Shown here in pieces: positions 1 through 5,945 of a stretch of DNA of 7,215 nucleotides; position 1 is the stretch's first letter, and the number at the start of each line of letters is the position of its first letter. The notes beneath the pieces are model-generated. The model was not told where the DNA came from. It saw only the letters and a list, made by a program, of their open reading frames with translations, and did no database searches. This DNA comes from an uncultured Chloroflexota bacterium (GTDB taxonomy: Bacteria; Chloroflexota; Chloroflexia; Thermomicrobiales; UBA6265), in contig CALGSZ010000092.1 in NCBI GenBank assembly GCA_937901745.1, positions 1 to 7,215 of the forward strand, read 5' to 3'. A program made the position numbers and the translations under genes.

Positions 1-25
1 AGACGGCAATCACGGACGGAAGGTT

Positions 26-670
26 GTGCGTAACGTGCGGCGCCCTAACGGGACTAGTCTGAGTTCGGGGTCTGGACCAGGGCAGCTCTCGCGCCTGCGT
101 GATCGCGCGTGGGGCCGCGGAGACCATGGAGCGACCATCGTCGAGATGGCCATGGTCCTTCCGATCCTCATCTTGATCATCGTCGGGATCACAGAGGTCG
201 GCCTCTACTTCAAGGACTATCTGACGGTCACTTATGCGTCTCGAGAGGGTGTTCGGGTAGCAGCCTTCGCCGGGGACGCGATCGACGCGGATTGCCAGAT
301 ACTGGTCGCGGTCGGTGAGTTCTTGGGTAACGCCAACCTGGAGAAGCTCGACCGAGTCGAGATCTACGTGGCGACACAGGACGGCCAACAGCTTCCAGGG
401 AACACCAACACGGCTCGGCTGAAGGCTGGCGGCGACCCAACCGCATGCTCGGAACCGCCTCTCCCATCCGATGGCTGGACCCGCGTTACGAACTTGCCGG
501 CTACTGCACGACAGGTCACAGCAGGTGGCGGAGTACGGCTGGACATCGTAGGAGTGCGCATCGTGCTGAAGCACGAGTGGGCGACCGGGTTCCCACCCTT
601 CCAAGGCGAAGTCACCATCAACGAGACCACGATCATGCGCGTCGAGCCGGAGGCGTTCCAGATTGACTGA
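26..670 (+). CDS. TadE-like minor pilin (module 1, first copy)
   Basis: Probable minor pseudopilin of a Tad/Flp pilus, inserted in the cytoplasmic membrane with its C-terminal domain outside. The protein of 214 residues has a basic leader (1-34), then G35-ATIVE40, the Gly-x4-Glu pattern of type IV prepilin processing, a hydrophobic helix at about 41-61, and the TadE-type segment SREGVRVAA at 72-80. The exported part has just two cysteines (DADC and TACS), which could form one disulfide. Its C-terminus (VGVRIVLKHEWATGF...IMRVEPE) closely resembles the third gene, so the two are paralogues. The start is uncertain: GTG at 26 sits only 2 bases after GGAAGG (18-23), while GTG at 35 has an 11-base spacer; the frame is also open to the window edge. 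The 30+ residue leader is long for this family. It overlaps the next gene by 8 bases. Family assignment is firm; the precise role is inferred. Confidence 0.88.
   Translation: MRNVRRPNGTSLSSGSGPGQLSRLRDRAWGRGDHGATIVEMAMVLPILILIIVGITEVGLYFKDYLTVTYASREGVRVAAFAGDAIDADCQILVAVGEFLGNANLEKLDRVEIYVATQDGQQLPGNTNTARLKAGGDPTACSEPPLPSDGWTRVTNLPATARQVTAGGGVRLDIVGVRIVLKHEWATGFPPFQGEVTINETTIMRVEPEAFQID
649..653 (+). promoter_or_regulatory. Shine-Dalgarno GGAGG for the TTG start at 663
   Basis: GGAGG lies inside the end of the first gene with a 9-base spacer to TTG at 663. It is the main reason to accept a TTG start for the TadG-like gene, as there is no ATG or GTG in frame before its membrane helix. Confidence 0.65.
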
Positions 671-2258
671 GCTCAAGTCTCTGCTGAATAGGTTGAAGAA
701 GACATCGAGCCGGGAGCGCCGCAAGGAAAAGGGAGCCGCGCTGCCGCTGGTGGCCGGCATCCTTGCGACCCTCCTGGGTCTGTCGGCGTTTGCAGTCGAT
801 CTCGGCTGGATCTACCTCAACACGTCCCGGCTCCAGAGAGCCGCCGATGCAGCCGCCTTGGCCGGAGTGGTTCATCTGCCTGCGTTCCCGTCACGAGTGA
901 CCGAAGACGCGACTGCGGCTGCAACCGCCAATGGTTTCCCGCCTGACACCGGGCCGAACGGCCCGCTTTCGTGGCGGGCGCTCGACGACAACCGCCTGGA
1001 GGGGACCCTCACCACCGCCGTTGAGCCGTTCTTCCTCCGGGCTCTGGGCTTCGACCAGTTCACCGTGTCGCGTCGGGCGACAGCGGAGTACATCAAACCG
1101 GTTCCGATCGGAAGCCCGTTCACGTCGTTCGGCGACGGCACCGATCCGAACCAGAACTTCTGGGCCTCCATCTCCGGCCAGTACACGTCGAAGGTCAACG
1201 GCGATGCCTTCAACTCACGTTGTGACTGGTCATTCGATATGGGAACTTGCCTGGACAGTGACAACGCCAACGCCACCAAATGGGGCAGTAATCCGACGAT
1301 CTACCCAGGCGACATCGATGCCGACTCGGACCCTTTCAATCCCACGTATCAGCGTGGTGGCGGGACGGAGGGGTACTACTTCGGCATCGACAAGACCACG
1401 AACGGGTCGACATCGATCGTACTCATCGATCCGTGGTTCCAGCGCCGTCAGAACAGCAACGGAAGCTGCAACCAGCAAAAGGCCACGGGCGACTGCGACC
1501 GCCTCGTCTGGGGTCCTCCGCCCGGAAACAACGCCAGCAGCACGAACGGTCCCAACACGACCTTCACACTGTTTGCCCCCGACTCGACGCCACTCGATCC
1601 CTACGACAACTCTGTCGAAGTCTGCACCAAGACGTACAACCGCAAGAGCCCAACCGACTCCAGCACGATCCAAGAGGACACGCTCTGCAGCATCGAAGGG
1701 CAAGGCCTGTATGTGCTCAGAGTGACAACGGACGGCGGCCACGGCAGCAACCAGTTCGGGATCAAGACCACCGGTGAACCAGCCAAGGTCTACGGCATCA
1801 ACGACATCTCCATCTACGCCAACGCCGACAACGCAACCTTGTATCTGGCCGAGATTCTGCCGGTCCACGCCGGCAAGAAGCTGATTCTGGAGTTCTTCGA
1901 TCCAGGAGAAGGCCAGGCCAACGCCACGATGACCATCCGCCCTGCCCCTCGCCCCAACGGGTCGGCCAACACCGGGGTCAAGTGCGAATGGATCGCCGAA
2001 GACACCGACGGGAACCAGATGAAATCTGGCTCGTCCTGCCAGCTAGAAACGACACTCGGCGGAGTCGCCCAGTTCAACAACTACTGGGTGCGAGTGACTG
2101 TGGACATCCCATCCACATACAACTGCAACCCGAATGCATCCAATCCGGCCAATGGCTGCTGGTGGCGGATGGACATGAACCTGAACACTCCACACGACCG
2201 CACCACCTGGACGGCTCGGGTGGTAGGAAACCCGATTCGTCTGGTCGCGAACGAATGA
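663..2258 (+). CDS. TadG-like pilus assembly protein with large Asn/Cys-rich exported domain
   Basis: TadG-family membrane protein, 531 residues. The basic N-terminus (1-23) is followed by G24-AALPLV, a hydrophobic helix at about 26-46, and the TadG N-terminal signature: FAVDLGWIYLNTSRLQ, then AADAAALAG ending at 68. Unlike the TadE-like neighbours it has Leu rather than Glu at +5 from the Gly, so prepilin-type cleavage is not expected. About 450 residues follow, predicted outside the membrane, rich in Asn, Thr, Gly and Asp with ten cysteines and none before them, so up to five disulfides. Segments such as GLYVLRVTTDGGHGSNQFGIK and VYGINDISIYA...HAGKKLILEFFDPGE look like beta-sandwich strands seen in actinobacterial TadG-related proteins. 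The TTG start has a good GGAGG site and overlaps the upstream gene by 8 bases. The stop overlaps the next ATG (ATGA). Function as a pilus-associated surface or anchoring protein is inferred; no enzymatic motif was seen. Confidence 0.87.
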   Translation: MTELKSLLNRLKKTSSRERRKEKGAALPLVAGILATLLGLSAFAVDLGWIYLNTSRLQRAADAAALAGVVHLPAFPSRVTEDATAAATANGFPPDTGPNGPLSWRALDDNRLEGTLTTAVEPFFLRALGFDQFTVSRRATAEYIKPVPIGSPFTSFGDGTDPNQNFWASISGQYTSKVNGDAFNSRCDWSFDMGTCLDSDNANATKWGSNPTIYPGDIDADSDPFNPTYQRGGGTEGYYFGIDKTTNGSTSIVLIDPWFQRRQNSNGSCNQQKATGDCDRLVWGPPPGNNASSTNGPNTTFTLFAPDSTPLDPYDNSVEVCTKTYNRKSPTDSSTIQEDTLCSIEGQGLYVLRVTTDGGHGSNQFGIKTTGEPAKVYGINDISIYANADNATLYLAEILPVHAGKKLILEFFDPGEGQANATMTIRPAPRPNGSANTGVKCEWIAEDTDGNQMKSGSSCQLETTLGGVAQFNNYWVRVTVDIPSTYNCNPNASNPANGCWWRMDMNLNTPHDRTTWTARVVGNPIRLVANE

Positions 2259-2830
2259 AGAGGTTCCGAGCTCTCGCGCAAGACAAGGGCGCCGCGCTCA
2301 TCGAAACGGCGCTCGTCCTCGGGCTGCTGCTCATGATCGCCCTGGGCGCGTTCGAGTACGGGATGGCGTTCAGGGAATGGTTATCTGTCACCAACGCCAC
2401 ACGCGAAGGAGCGCGGCTCGCCGCGCAAGCAGGTGACTTCGTCAATCCTGCCAACCCCAACGACGACAATGCCGACTGTCTCATCCTCGAAGCGACAGCC
2501 GGTGCCCTCCGCTCCCTGGACGCCAGCCAGGTCGTCCGGGTCACGATCTTCGAGTCCGACGAATCGGGCACATTCACCGCCAACCAGCAACGCTATAGAC
2601 CGGCGGTCAGCGGCGACAGCCCAGCCCTGCTCCGCTGCAATGGCGGATGGTTCTCCCTGGGCGGCAATTGGCCTCCCTCTGCGCGTGACAACGAAGGCAG
2701 TGTCCGGGACTGGATCGGGGTCAGACTCGAGTTCCGGCATGATTGGATCACTGGATTCCTGTGGTGGAACGGCTCCGTGACCTGGACGGACGACACCGTC
2801 ATGCGGATGGAGCCAAACTACGACTTCTGA
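2255..2830 (+). CDS. TadE-like minor pilin (module 1, second copy)
   Basis: TadE-family protein, 191 residues. Leader 1-11, then G12-AALIE17 (Gly-x4-Glu), membrane helix at about 18-36, and the conserved NATREGARLAA at 47-57. The exported region has two cysteines (DADC and LLRC) at positions equivalent to those of the first gene, and shares with it an IGVRLEFRHDWITGF...TVMRMEP C-terminal block. This indicates a tandem duplication flanking the TadG-like gene. The ATG at 2255 overlaps the previous stop as ATGA and has no strong Shine-Dalgarno, so translational coupling is likely. The reading frame stays open far upstream of this ATG, but that stretch lies inside the TadG-like gene in another frame and is not used. 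It is the last gene of module 1. Confidence 0.9.
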   Translation: MKRFRALAQDKGAALIETALVLGLLLMIALGAFEYGMAFREWLSVTNATREGARLAAQAGDFVNPANPNDDNADCLILEATAGALRSLDASQVVRVTIFESDESGTFTANQQRYRPAVSGDSPALLRCNGGWFSLGGNWPPSARDNEGSVRDWIGVRLEFRHDWITGFLWWNGSVTWTDDTVMRMEPNYDF

Positions 2831-2966
2831 GCCGATTGAGGCGTAGCCCTCTATCCAGCCTGAGTCCCTGAAGTCCTCTCGGCGGACGCGCTAGATCGCA
2901 CCTCCGGTCCGCAAGGTGCAGAGCTAACCTCAAGAGGTAGCGCAGTGGCTCGAGAGGGAACGGTGG
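2831..2966 (+). promoter_or_regulatory. Inter-module region with three potential hairpins
   Basis: This 136-base gap holds no gene. Two stems cannot form together: GCGGAC (2882-2887) pairs with GTCCGC (2907-2912), and GCACCT (2898-2903) pairs with AGGTGC (2914-2919). A third inverted repeat spans 2923-2941: GCT-A-ACCTC, AA, GAGGT-AGC, with one bulged A. The next gene's likely Shine-Dalgarno GAGGG is at 2954-2958, 8 bases before its ATG. CCTC at 2928-2931 could pair with either GAGG at 2934 or GAGG at 2954. No T-tract follows any stem, and no convincing -35/-10 pair was found; TAACCT at 2925-2930 fits TANNNT only weakly. It could be a structured leader, an operator region, or incidental GC-rich pairing. 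Confidence 0.35.
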
Positions 2967-3398
2967 ATGGGGCGGGGCGAGACACGACAACAGAGATGTT
3001 TTCCGGCCGATGCGGGCGCGAGTGTCGTTGAGTTCGCCTTCCTCGTTCCCCTTCTGATCCTCCTCCTCTGCGGCATCATCGAAGTCGGGTGGTTGTTCAC
3101 CCAGAACCTCGACGTCCGCCACGGAGCGGCGGAGATCGCCCGACTCGTCGCAGTCGGCGAGAAAGACCCGGGGAGGGCGTGCTCGCGCCTGGATGTCGCC
3201 TCCGGAAGCGTCACCGTCCTGGTGGATACTGGCGATGGCGAGGTCGGCGACGACGCCACCGTCACGGTGTCCATGCCCGCGGACACTCTGACAGGCGTCC
3301 TCGATTGGGCTTTCCCCGCCAGCATGACTCTCGAGCACACGGCCACCGCCCGACTCGAACAGGAGAACGACTGGGGAGTCGTCACCTTCTCATGCTGA
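2967..3398 (+). CDS. TadE-like minor pilin (module 2)
   Basis: Short TadE-family protein, 143 residues. Leader 1-16 ends in Ala-Asp-Ala, followed by G17-ASVVE22 (Gly-x4-Glu) and a helix at about 23-41 (FAFLVPLLILLLCGIIEVG). The usual TREGARxAA block is altered to RHGAAEIARLVAVG (51-64), so it belongs to a divergent branch. The exported part is compact and beta-rich (SGSVTVLVDTGDGEVGDDATVTVSM). Two cysteines lie outside the membrane, in RACS and as the very last residue (TFSC), and could pair. The ATG at 2967 has GAGGG 8 bases upstream, a good start. Its end overlaps the next ATG by 7 bases. Role as a minor or pseudo-pilin subunit is inferred from the family. Confidence 0.88.
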   Translation: MGRGETRQQRCFPADAGASVVEFAFLVPLLILLLCGIIEVGWLFTQNLDVRHGAAEIARLVAVGEKDPGRACSRLDVASGSVTVLVDTGDGEVGDDATVTVSMPADTLTGVLDWAFPASMTLEHTATARLEQENDWGVVTFSC

Positions 3399-4768
3399 GG
3401 CGGCCGATCGACAGCGAACGAGGCGCCACCGCCATCATCGTCGCCAGTGCGATGCTGGTCCTGTTGGGCTTCGCCGCTTTCGCCGTCGACATCAGTGCTG
3501 CCCGAAACGAGCAGCGACTCGATCAGAGCGCGGTCGACGCCGCCGTCCTCGCCGTCGGCGTCGAGTTCGTTCTCGGAGGCAGCGCCCAGGACGCCGTGGA
3601 CGAGATCCTCGAGTACGTCGACACCAATCTCGTCCAACCGGTGCCCAAGAGCGACTGGGCCTCGTGTGCCGACGATCAGCCTCTCGACGAGACGGCTGCT
3701 GACCTGGGTCTCGACCCCCCGACGCGCTGCATCAGCTTCGGCCACGAGACGACTCGTCGTTTCGCTCGACTGCGTGTGAGGCTCCCCGATCGTGAGACCC
3801 AGACGACCTTCGGTCGGGTTCTCGGCGTCGAGGCTCTGGAGACGTCGGCGGTAGCCGAGATCGAGATCGCTCCCACACTGGAAGTCGATCTGTTCCCGGC
3901 GGGTCTGCCTGCCGACACCGAGAGTGGAGACACGGTGTGTTTGCCCACCGCGACCGAACCGTCGGCCGATCCGGCCGAGCACTGTCCGTCTGTGTCCGAC
4001 ATCGCCCTTGCTTTCGACCCCGGTGGGTGCAACGCGGCTTCGATCACCGACGCCATGAGAGACGGGTTCACCCAGGTCCTCGGCCGGTATGCGGGAGACG
4101 AACGGTTCCTCTGTGGGCCCAACCAGGAGCCCTTCGAGAACACCGTGGTCGGACTCACGGAGTTCTCGGTGTCCTCGCTCGAGGAAGGGCTGGTCGAGGG
4201 CCGCCTCCGGGCTCCGGGAAACGGCGCAGTCGTCGCCGGCGACCCGATCGACAACACCCCGCTGTGGACGTTCATCAGCCCGTCCATCGCCACGGGACCG
4301 TGCTTCGATGCGCGGAGCGGCCCCGAGTCGATCGACGATCCGGCACAGGTCCCGGCTCTCGAGGCCGCGCGGGCCGACATGCGAGCCTGCCTGGCCAACC
4401 CGCCGAGCGAGCTGTTCACCCCGACGATCTACGAGAGCCCCAGGCTGGTGCTGGTGCCGCTCCTCGACGGAGATGGCCACATCCTTGGGTTCGCCCCCGC
4501 CTACCTCGACTCGATCTGGACCCGCTTCGACCCTGCCACGGACACGTGCGATCCGGTGTTCGACATGGACGAGGCCGAAGGCTGGTGCCGCCACGACCCT
4601 GGACGGCGAGGTACCAGCAGCCAGAAAGCAACCTCAGCCAGCCTCATCGTGTTGTCCTGCGACGCTCTCCCCAAAACCGGCATCCTCGGGGCCGAGAAGT
4701 GCAAGACGGTGACCGACGGTAGTGGCCGAGAGTTCACGGTCTTTTTCGACTTTGCCCTGAGCGGCTGA
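3392..4768 (+). CDS. TadG-like pilus assembly protein with 12-cysteine exported domain
   Basis: TadG-family protein, 458 residues. Residues 1-10 are a short basic leader; G11-ATAIIVAS and a hydrophobic helix (about 13-33) lead into FAVDISAARNEQRLDQSAVDAAVLA, a degenerate form of the TadG N-terminal signature (usually ADAAALA). Ile stands at +5 after the Gly, so no prepilin-type Glu. About 400 predicted extracytoplasmic residues follow, acidic, with 12 cysteines spread along the domain. The C-terminal half contains beta-strand-like segments RLVLVPLLDGDGHILGFAPAYLDSIW and EFTVFFDFAL. This domain is not visibly similar to those of the other two TadG-like proteins, and no catalytic motif was recognised. 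ATG at 3392 is chosen because it overlaps the preceding stop by 7 bases and directly precedes the leader. The frame is open another 100 codons upstream, but that lies inside the preceding gene. No strong Shine-Dalgarno is close, so coupling is likely. Confidence 0.85.
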   Translation: MLRRPIDSERGATAIIVASAMLVLLGFAAFAVDISAARNEQRLDQSAVDAAVLAVGVEFVLGGSAQDAVDEILEYVDTNLVQPVPKSDWASCADDQPLDETAADLGLDPPTRCISFGHETTRRFARLRVRLPDRETQTTFGRVLGVEALETSAVAEIEIAPTLEVDLFPAGLPADTESGDTVCLPTATEPSADPAEHCPSVSDIALAFDPGGCNAASITDAMRDGFTQVLGRYAGDERFLCGPNQEPFENTVVGLTEFSVSSLEEGLVEGRLRAPGNGAVVAGDPIDNTPLWTFISPSIATGPCFDARSGPESIDDPAQVPALEAARADMRACLANPPSELFTPTIYESPRLVLVPLLDGDGHILGFAPAYLDSIWTRFDPATDTCDPVFDMDEAEGWCRHDPGRRGTSSQKATSASLIVLSCDALPKTGILGAEKCKTVTDGSGREFTVFFDFALSG

Positions 4769-5026
4769 GGCCGTAGCCAATCGGGACCATAGTCCCGTAG
4801 CGAAACCTTCTCTGGCATCGATCATGACGGTGTAAGGCATCCGATCGGGAGGCGTCAGGAAATCTGCCTAGCGGCTGGGTGGGGCACTTTGCATCCGCTT
4901 GCTTCAGCTGTCTCATCCCAACGCGCGGTGGCAGACCCGGCTTCCAGGAGTTCAGCCGTGGGTCGACCGAACCATTCGACGAAGAACCGAGTAACAACCC
5001 GGCTCGGCCGGAGACCTAGGTGCGAG
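4769..5026 (+). other. 258-base non-coding gap between modules 2 and 3
   Basis: No convincing gene is present. The 16-base palindrome at 4782-4797 is annotated separately. The rest shows no clear -10/-35 pair, tRNA or T-tract terminator. An AGGAG at 4946-4950 lies 7 bases before an in-frame GTG at 4958, so the following TadE-like gene may begin there, which would shorten this gap to 189 bases. The codons between 4958 and 5027 include several AT-ending and rare ones (AGA, AGG, GTA, ACA), which argues against translation of that stretch. Confidence 0.6.
4782..4797. promoter_or_regulatory. GGGAC-N4-GTCCC palindrome, DosR/DevR-box-like
   Basis: CGGGAC, CATA, GTCCCG form a perfect 6-base inverted repeat around four bases, 13 bases after the module 2 stop. 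The core GGGACCATAGTCCC matches the mycobacterial DosR (DevR) consensus GGGACTWWAGTCCC at 13 of 14 positions. With flanks, 17 of 20 consensus positions agree. DosR-type boxes are bound by NarL/LuxR-family response regulators in actinobacteria. It could control module 3, whose first start is about 160-230 bases downstream. The alternative is a small RNA hairpin ending module 2, but no T-tract follows it. Confidence 0.45.
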
Positions 5027-5539
5027 ATGAAAGGGTCCGGATCTAGGCGGTCAACCGCGCCCGAACGCGGGGCGACGGTGGTGGAGTTCGCGGTCGTCGC
5101 GCCGCTCTTGTTCTTGTTGTTGTTCGGCGTGATCGAGATCGGTCGCCTCATCGCCACCTACACCAGCGTCTCGGCTGCCGCCAGGGAAGGGGCGAGGTAC
5201 GCCGTGGCCGTTAGCGAAAGCCCTTTCACGCCAGGGGTGCCCCGCTACGCCGACTGCGCTGGCATCAAGGAAGCAGCGAAAGCCAAGTCAGTCCTCGTCG
5301 ACCTCGACGATTCCGACATTTTCATCGGTTGGGATACCGGGCCCGACGCGCCCTCGATGTTCCATACGTGTGATGCCGGCAACCCCGCTACAGACACCGT
5401 CACTTCAGGCCACCGGGTGATCGTCCGCGTGTCCACCGAGTTCTCATCACCGATTCCGCTCATCTCCAACATCCTCGGGACGCTGAATGTGGAATCGGAG
5501 CAGAAGCGCACAGTCTTCAAAGGGGTCGTTGGTGGGTGA
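5027..5539 (+). CDS. TadE-like minor pilin (module 3, first copy)
   Basis: TadE-family protein, 170 residues from the ATG at 5027. Leader 1-14 is basic, then G15-ATVVE20 (Gly-x4-Glu), a helix at about 21-39 (FAVVAPLLFLLLFGVIEIG) and the canonical AAREGARYAV (51-60). This is the copy closest to a textbook TadE. Two cysteines lie in the exported domain (ADCAG, HTCDAG). The C-terminal part VIVRVSTEFSSPIPLISNILG...LNVESEQKRTVF is typical of TadE proteins. The start is ambiguous: ATG 5027 has TAGG 6 bases upstream, while GTG 4958 has a stronger AGGAG and would add 23 residues with poor codon use. It overlaps the next gene by 8 bases. First gene of module 3. Confidence 0.88.
   Translation: MKGSGSRRSTAPERGATVVEFAVVAPLLFLLLFGVIEIGRLIATYTSVSAAAREGARYAVAVSESPFTPGVPRYADCAGIKEAAKAKSVLVDLDDSDIFIGWDTGPDAPSMFHTCDAGNPATDTVTSGHRVIVRVSTEFSSPIPLISNILGTLNVESEQKRTVFKGVVGG
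5521..5525 (+). promoter_or_regulatory. Shine-Dalgarno AGGGG for the GTG start at 5532
   Basis: AAGGGG near the end of the preceding gene leaves a 6-base spacer from its last G to GTG at 5532. It favours this start over an upstream in-frame ATG (5487) and a TTG (5529) that would be only 3 bases away. Confidence 0.55.
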
Positions 5540-5945
5540 TCGACGGTTCAGCGACCGAGGTGCAGCCGCGGTCGAGATGGCCATTGCCACCATCCTCTTG
5601 GTCCTTCTCTCCTGTGGCATCGCCGACCTCGGTCGGGCGCTCTTCACCTACGTCAGCCTTCAGGACGCCGCACAAGAAGGGGCGATCTACGGATCCTTCG
5701 AGCCCTCGGACGCCACGGCGATCGCAGAGCGTGTCGTGGAGTCGGTCGACTATCCGAAGCTGGACCCATCGAACGTAGCGGTCACGTGTCCCGCCGGCTC
5801 CCCAACCGGCGGCAAAGAGATCGCCATCACCGTTACTCACACTGTCGATCTGATCACTCCCATCGTCGGACAAATGCTCGGCGGTTCGATCGACCTATCA
5901 CGCACGTTCATCGGCGAGGTGTTCATCGGAGAGTGCCTCACCTAA
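5532..5945 (+). CDS. TadE-like minor pilin (module 3, second copy)
   Basis: Small TadE-family protein, 137 residues from GTG 5532. A 9-residue basic leader (MGDRRFSDR) precedes G10-AAAVE15 (Gly-x4-Glu), a helix at about 16-34, and YVSLQDAAQEGAIYGSF (40-56), matching the position of the AAREGARYA block. Outside the helix there are two cysteines (VTCPAG and GEC near the C-terminus). The C-terminus (ITVTHTVDLITPIVGQMLGGSIDLSRTFIGEVF) follows the TadE pattern of its upstream neighbour, suggesting an older duplication. The GTG start is supported by AGGGG at the right distance and gives an 8-base overlap with the upstream gene; a start at ATG 5487 would add 15 residues inside that gene. It ends TAATG, sharing one base with the next start. 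Confidence 0.86.
   Translation: MGDRRFSDRGAAAVEMAIATILLVLLSCGIADLGRALFTYVSLQDAAQEGAIYGSFEPSDATAIAERVVESVDYPKLDPSNVAVTCPAGSPTGGKEIAITVTHTVDLITPIVGQMLGGSIDLSRTFIGEVFIGECLT

Noticed and set aside
1..33. Possible 3' end of an upstream gene (frame 1 stops with TAA at 31-33, or frame 3 with TGA at 60-62)
   Set aside because: Only ten (frame 1) to nineteen (frame 3) residues would be visible, with no recognisable motif, and the first gene's own frame is also open to the edge. The upstream neighbour cannot be called.
1230..1868. Minus-strand open frame within the first TadG-like gene
   Set aside because: Low-complexity Val/Arg/Gly translation, no start context, fully inside a gene with a recognised product.
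1982..2254. Extended N-terminus of the third gene
   Set aside because: This stretch is inside the TadG-like gene in another frame, is Arg/His-rich, and the ATGA overlap at 2255 gives a normal TadE leader.
2882..2919. Reading the two interleaved stems as an H-type pseudoknot
   Set aside because: The last connecting loop would be a single base (2913), too short to cross a 6-pair stem, so alternative hairpins are more plausible.
2938..2956. tRNA D-arm-like string (TAGCGCAGTGG...GAG)
   Set aside because: The D-stem does not pair (GCGC against GAGA) and no anticodon arm, T-arm or acceptor stem is present; it runs straight into the next gene.
2930..4594. Long minus-strand open frame (554 codons)
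   Set aside because: It lies entirely opposite the two module 2 genes, which have clear TadE/TadG signatures and membrane helices. Its translation is Arg/Gly/Val-rich with no hydrophobic or family pattern, typical of a GC-rich antisense shadow.
4782..4797. Reading the palindrome as a standard intrinsic terminator
   Set aside because: The stem is only 6 pairs and the following bases (TAGCGAAACC) contain no T-tract, so a protein-binding site was preferred, though not proven.
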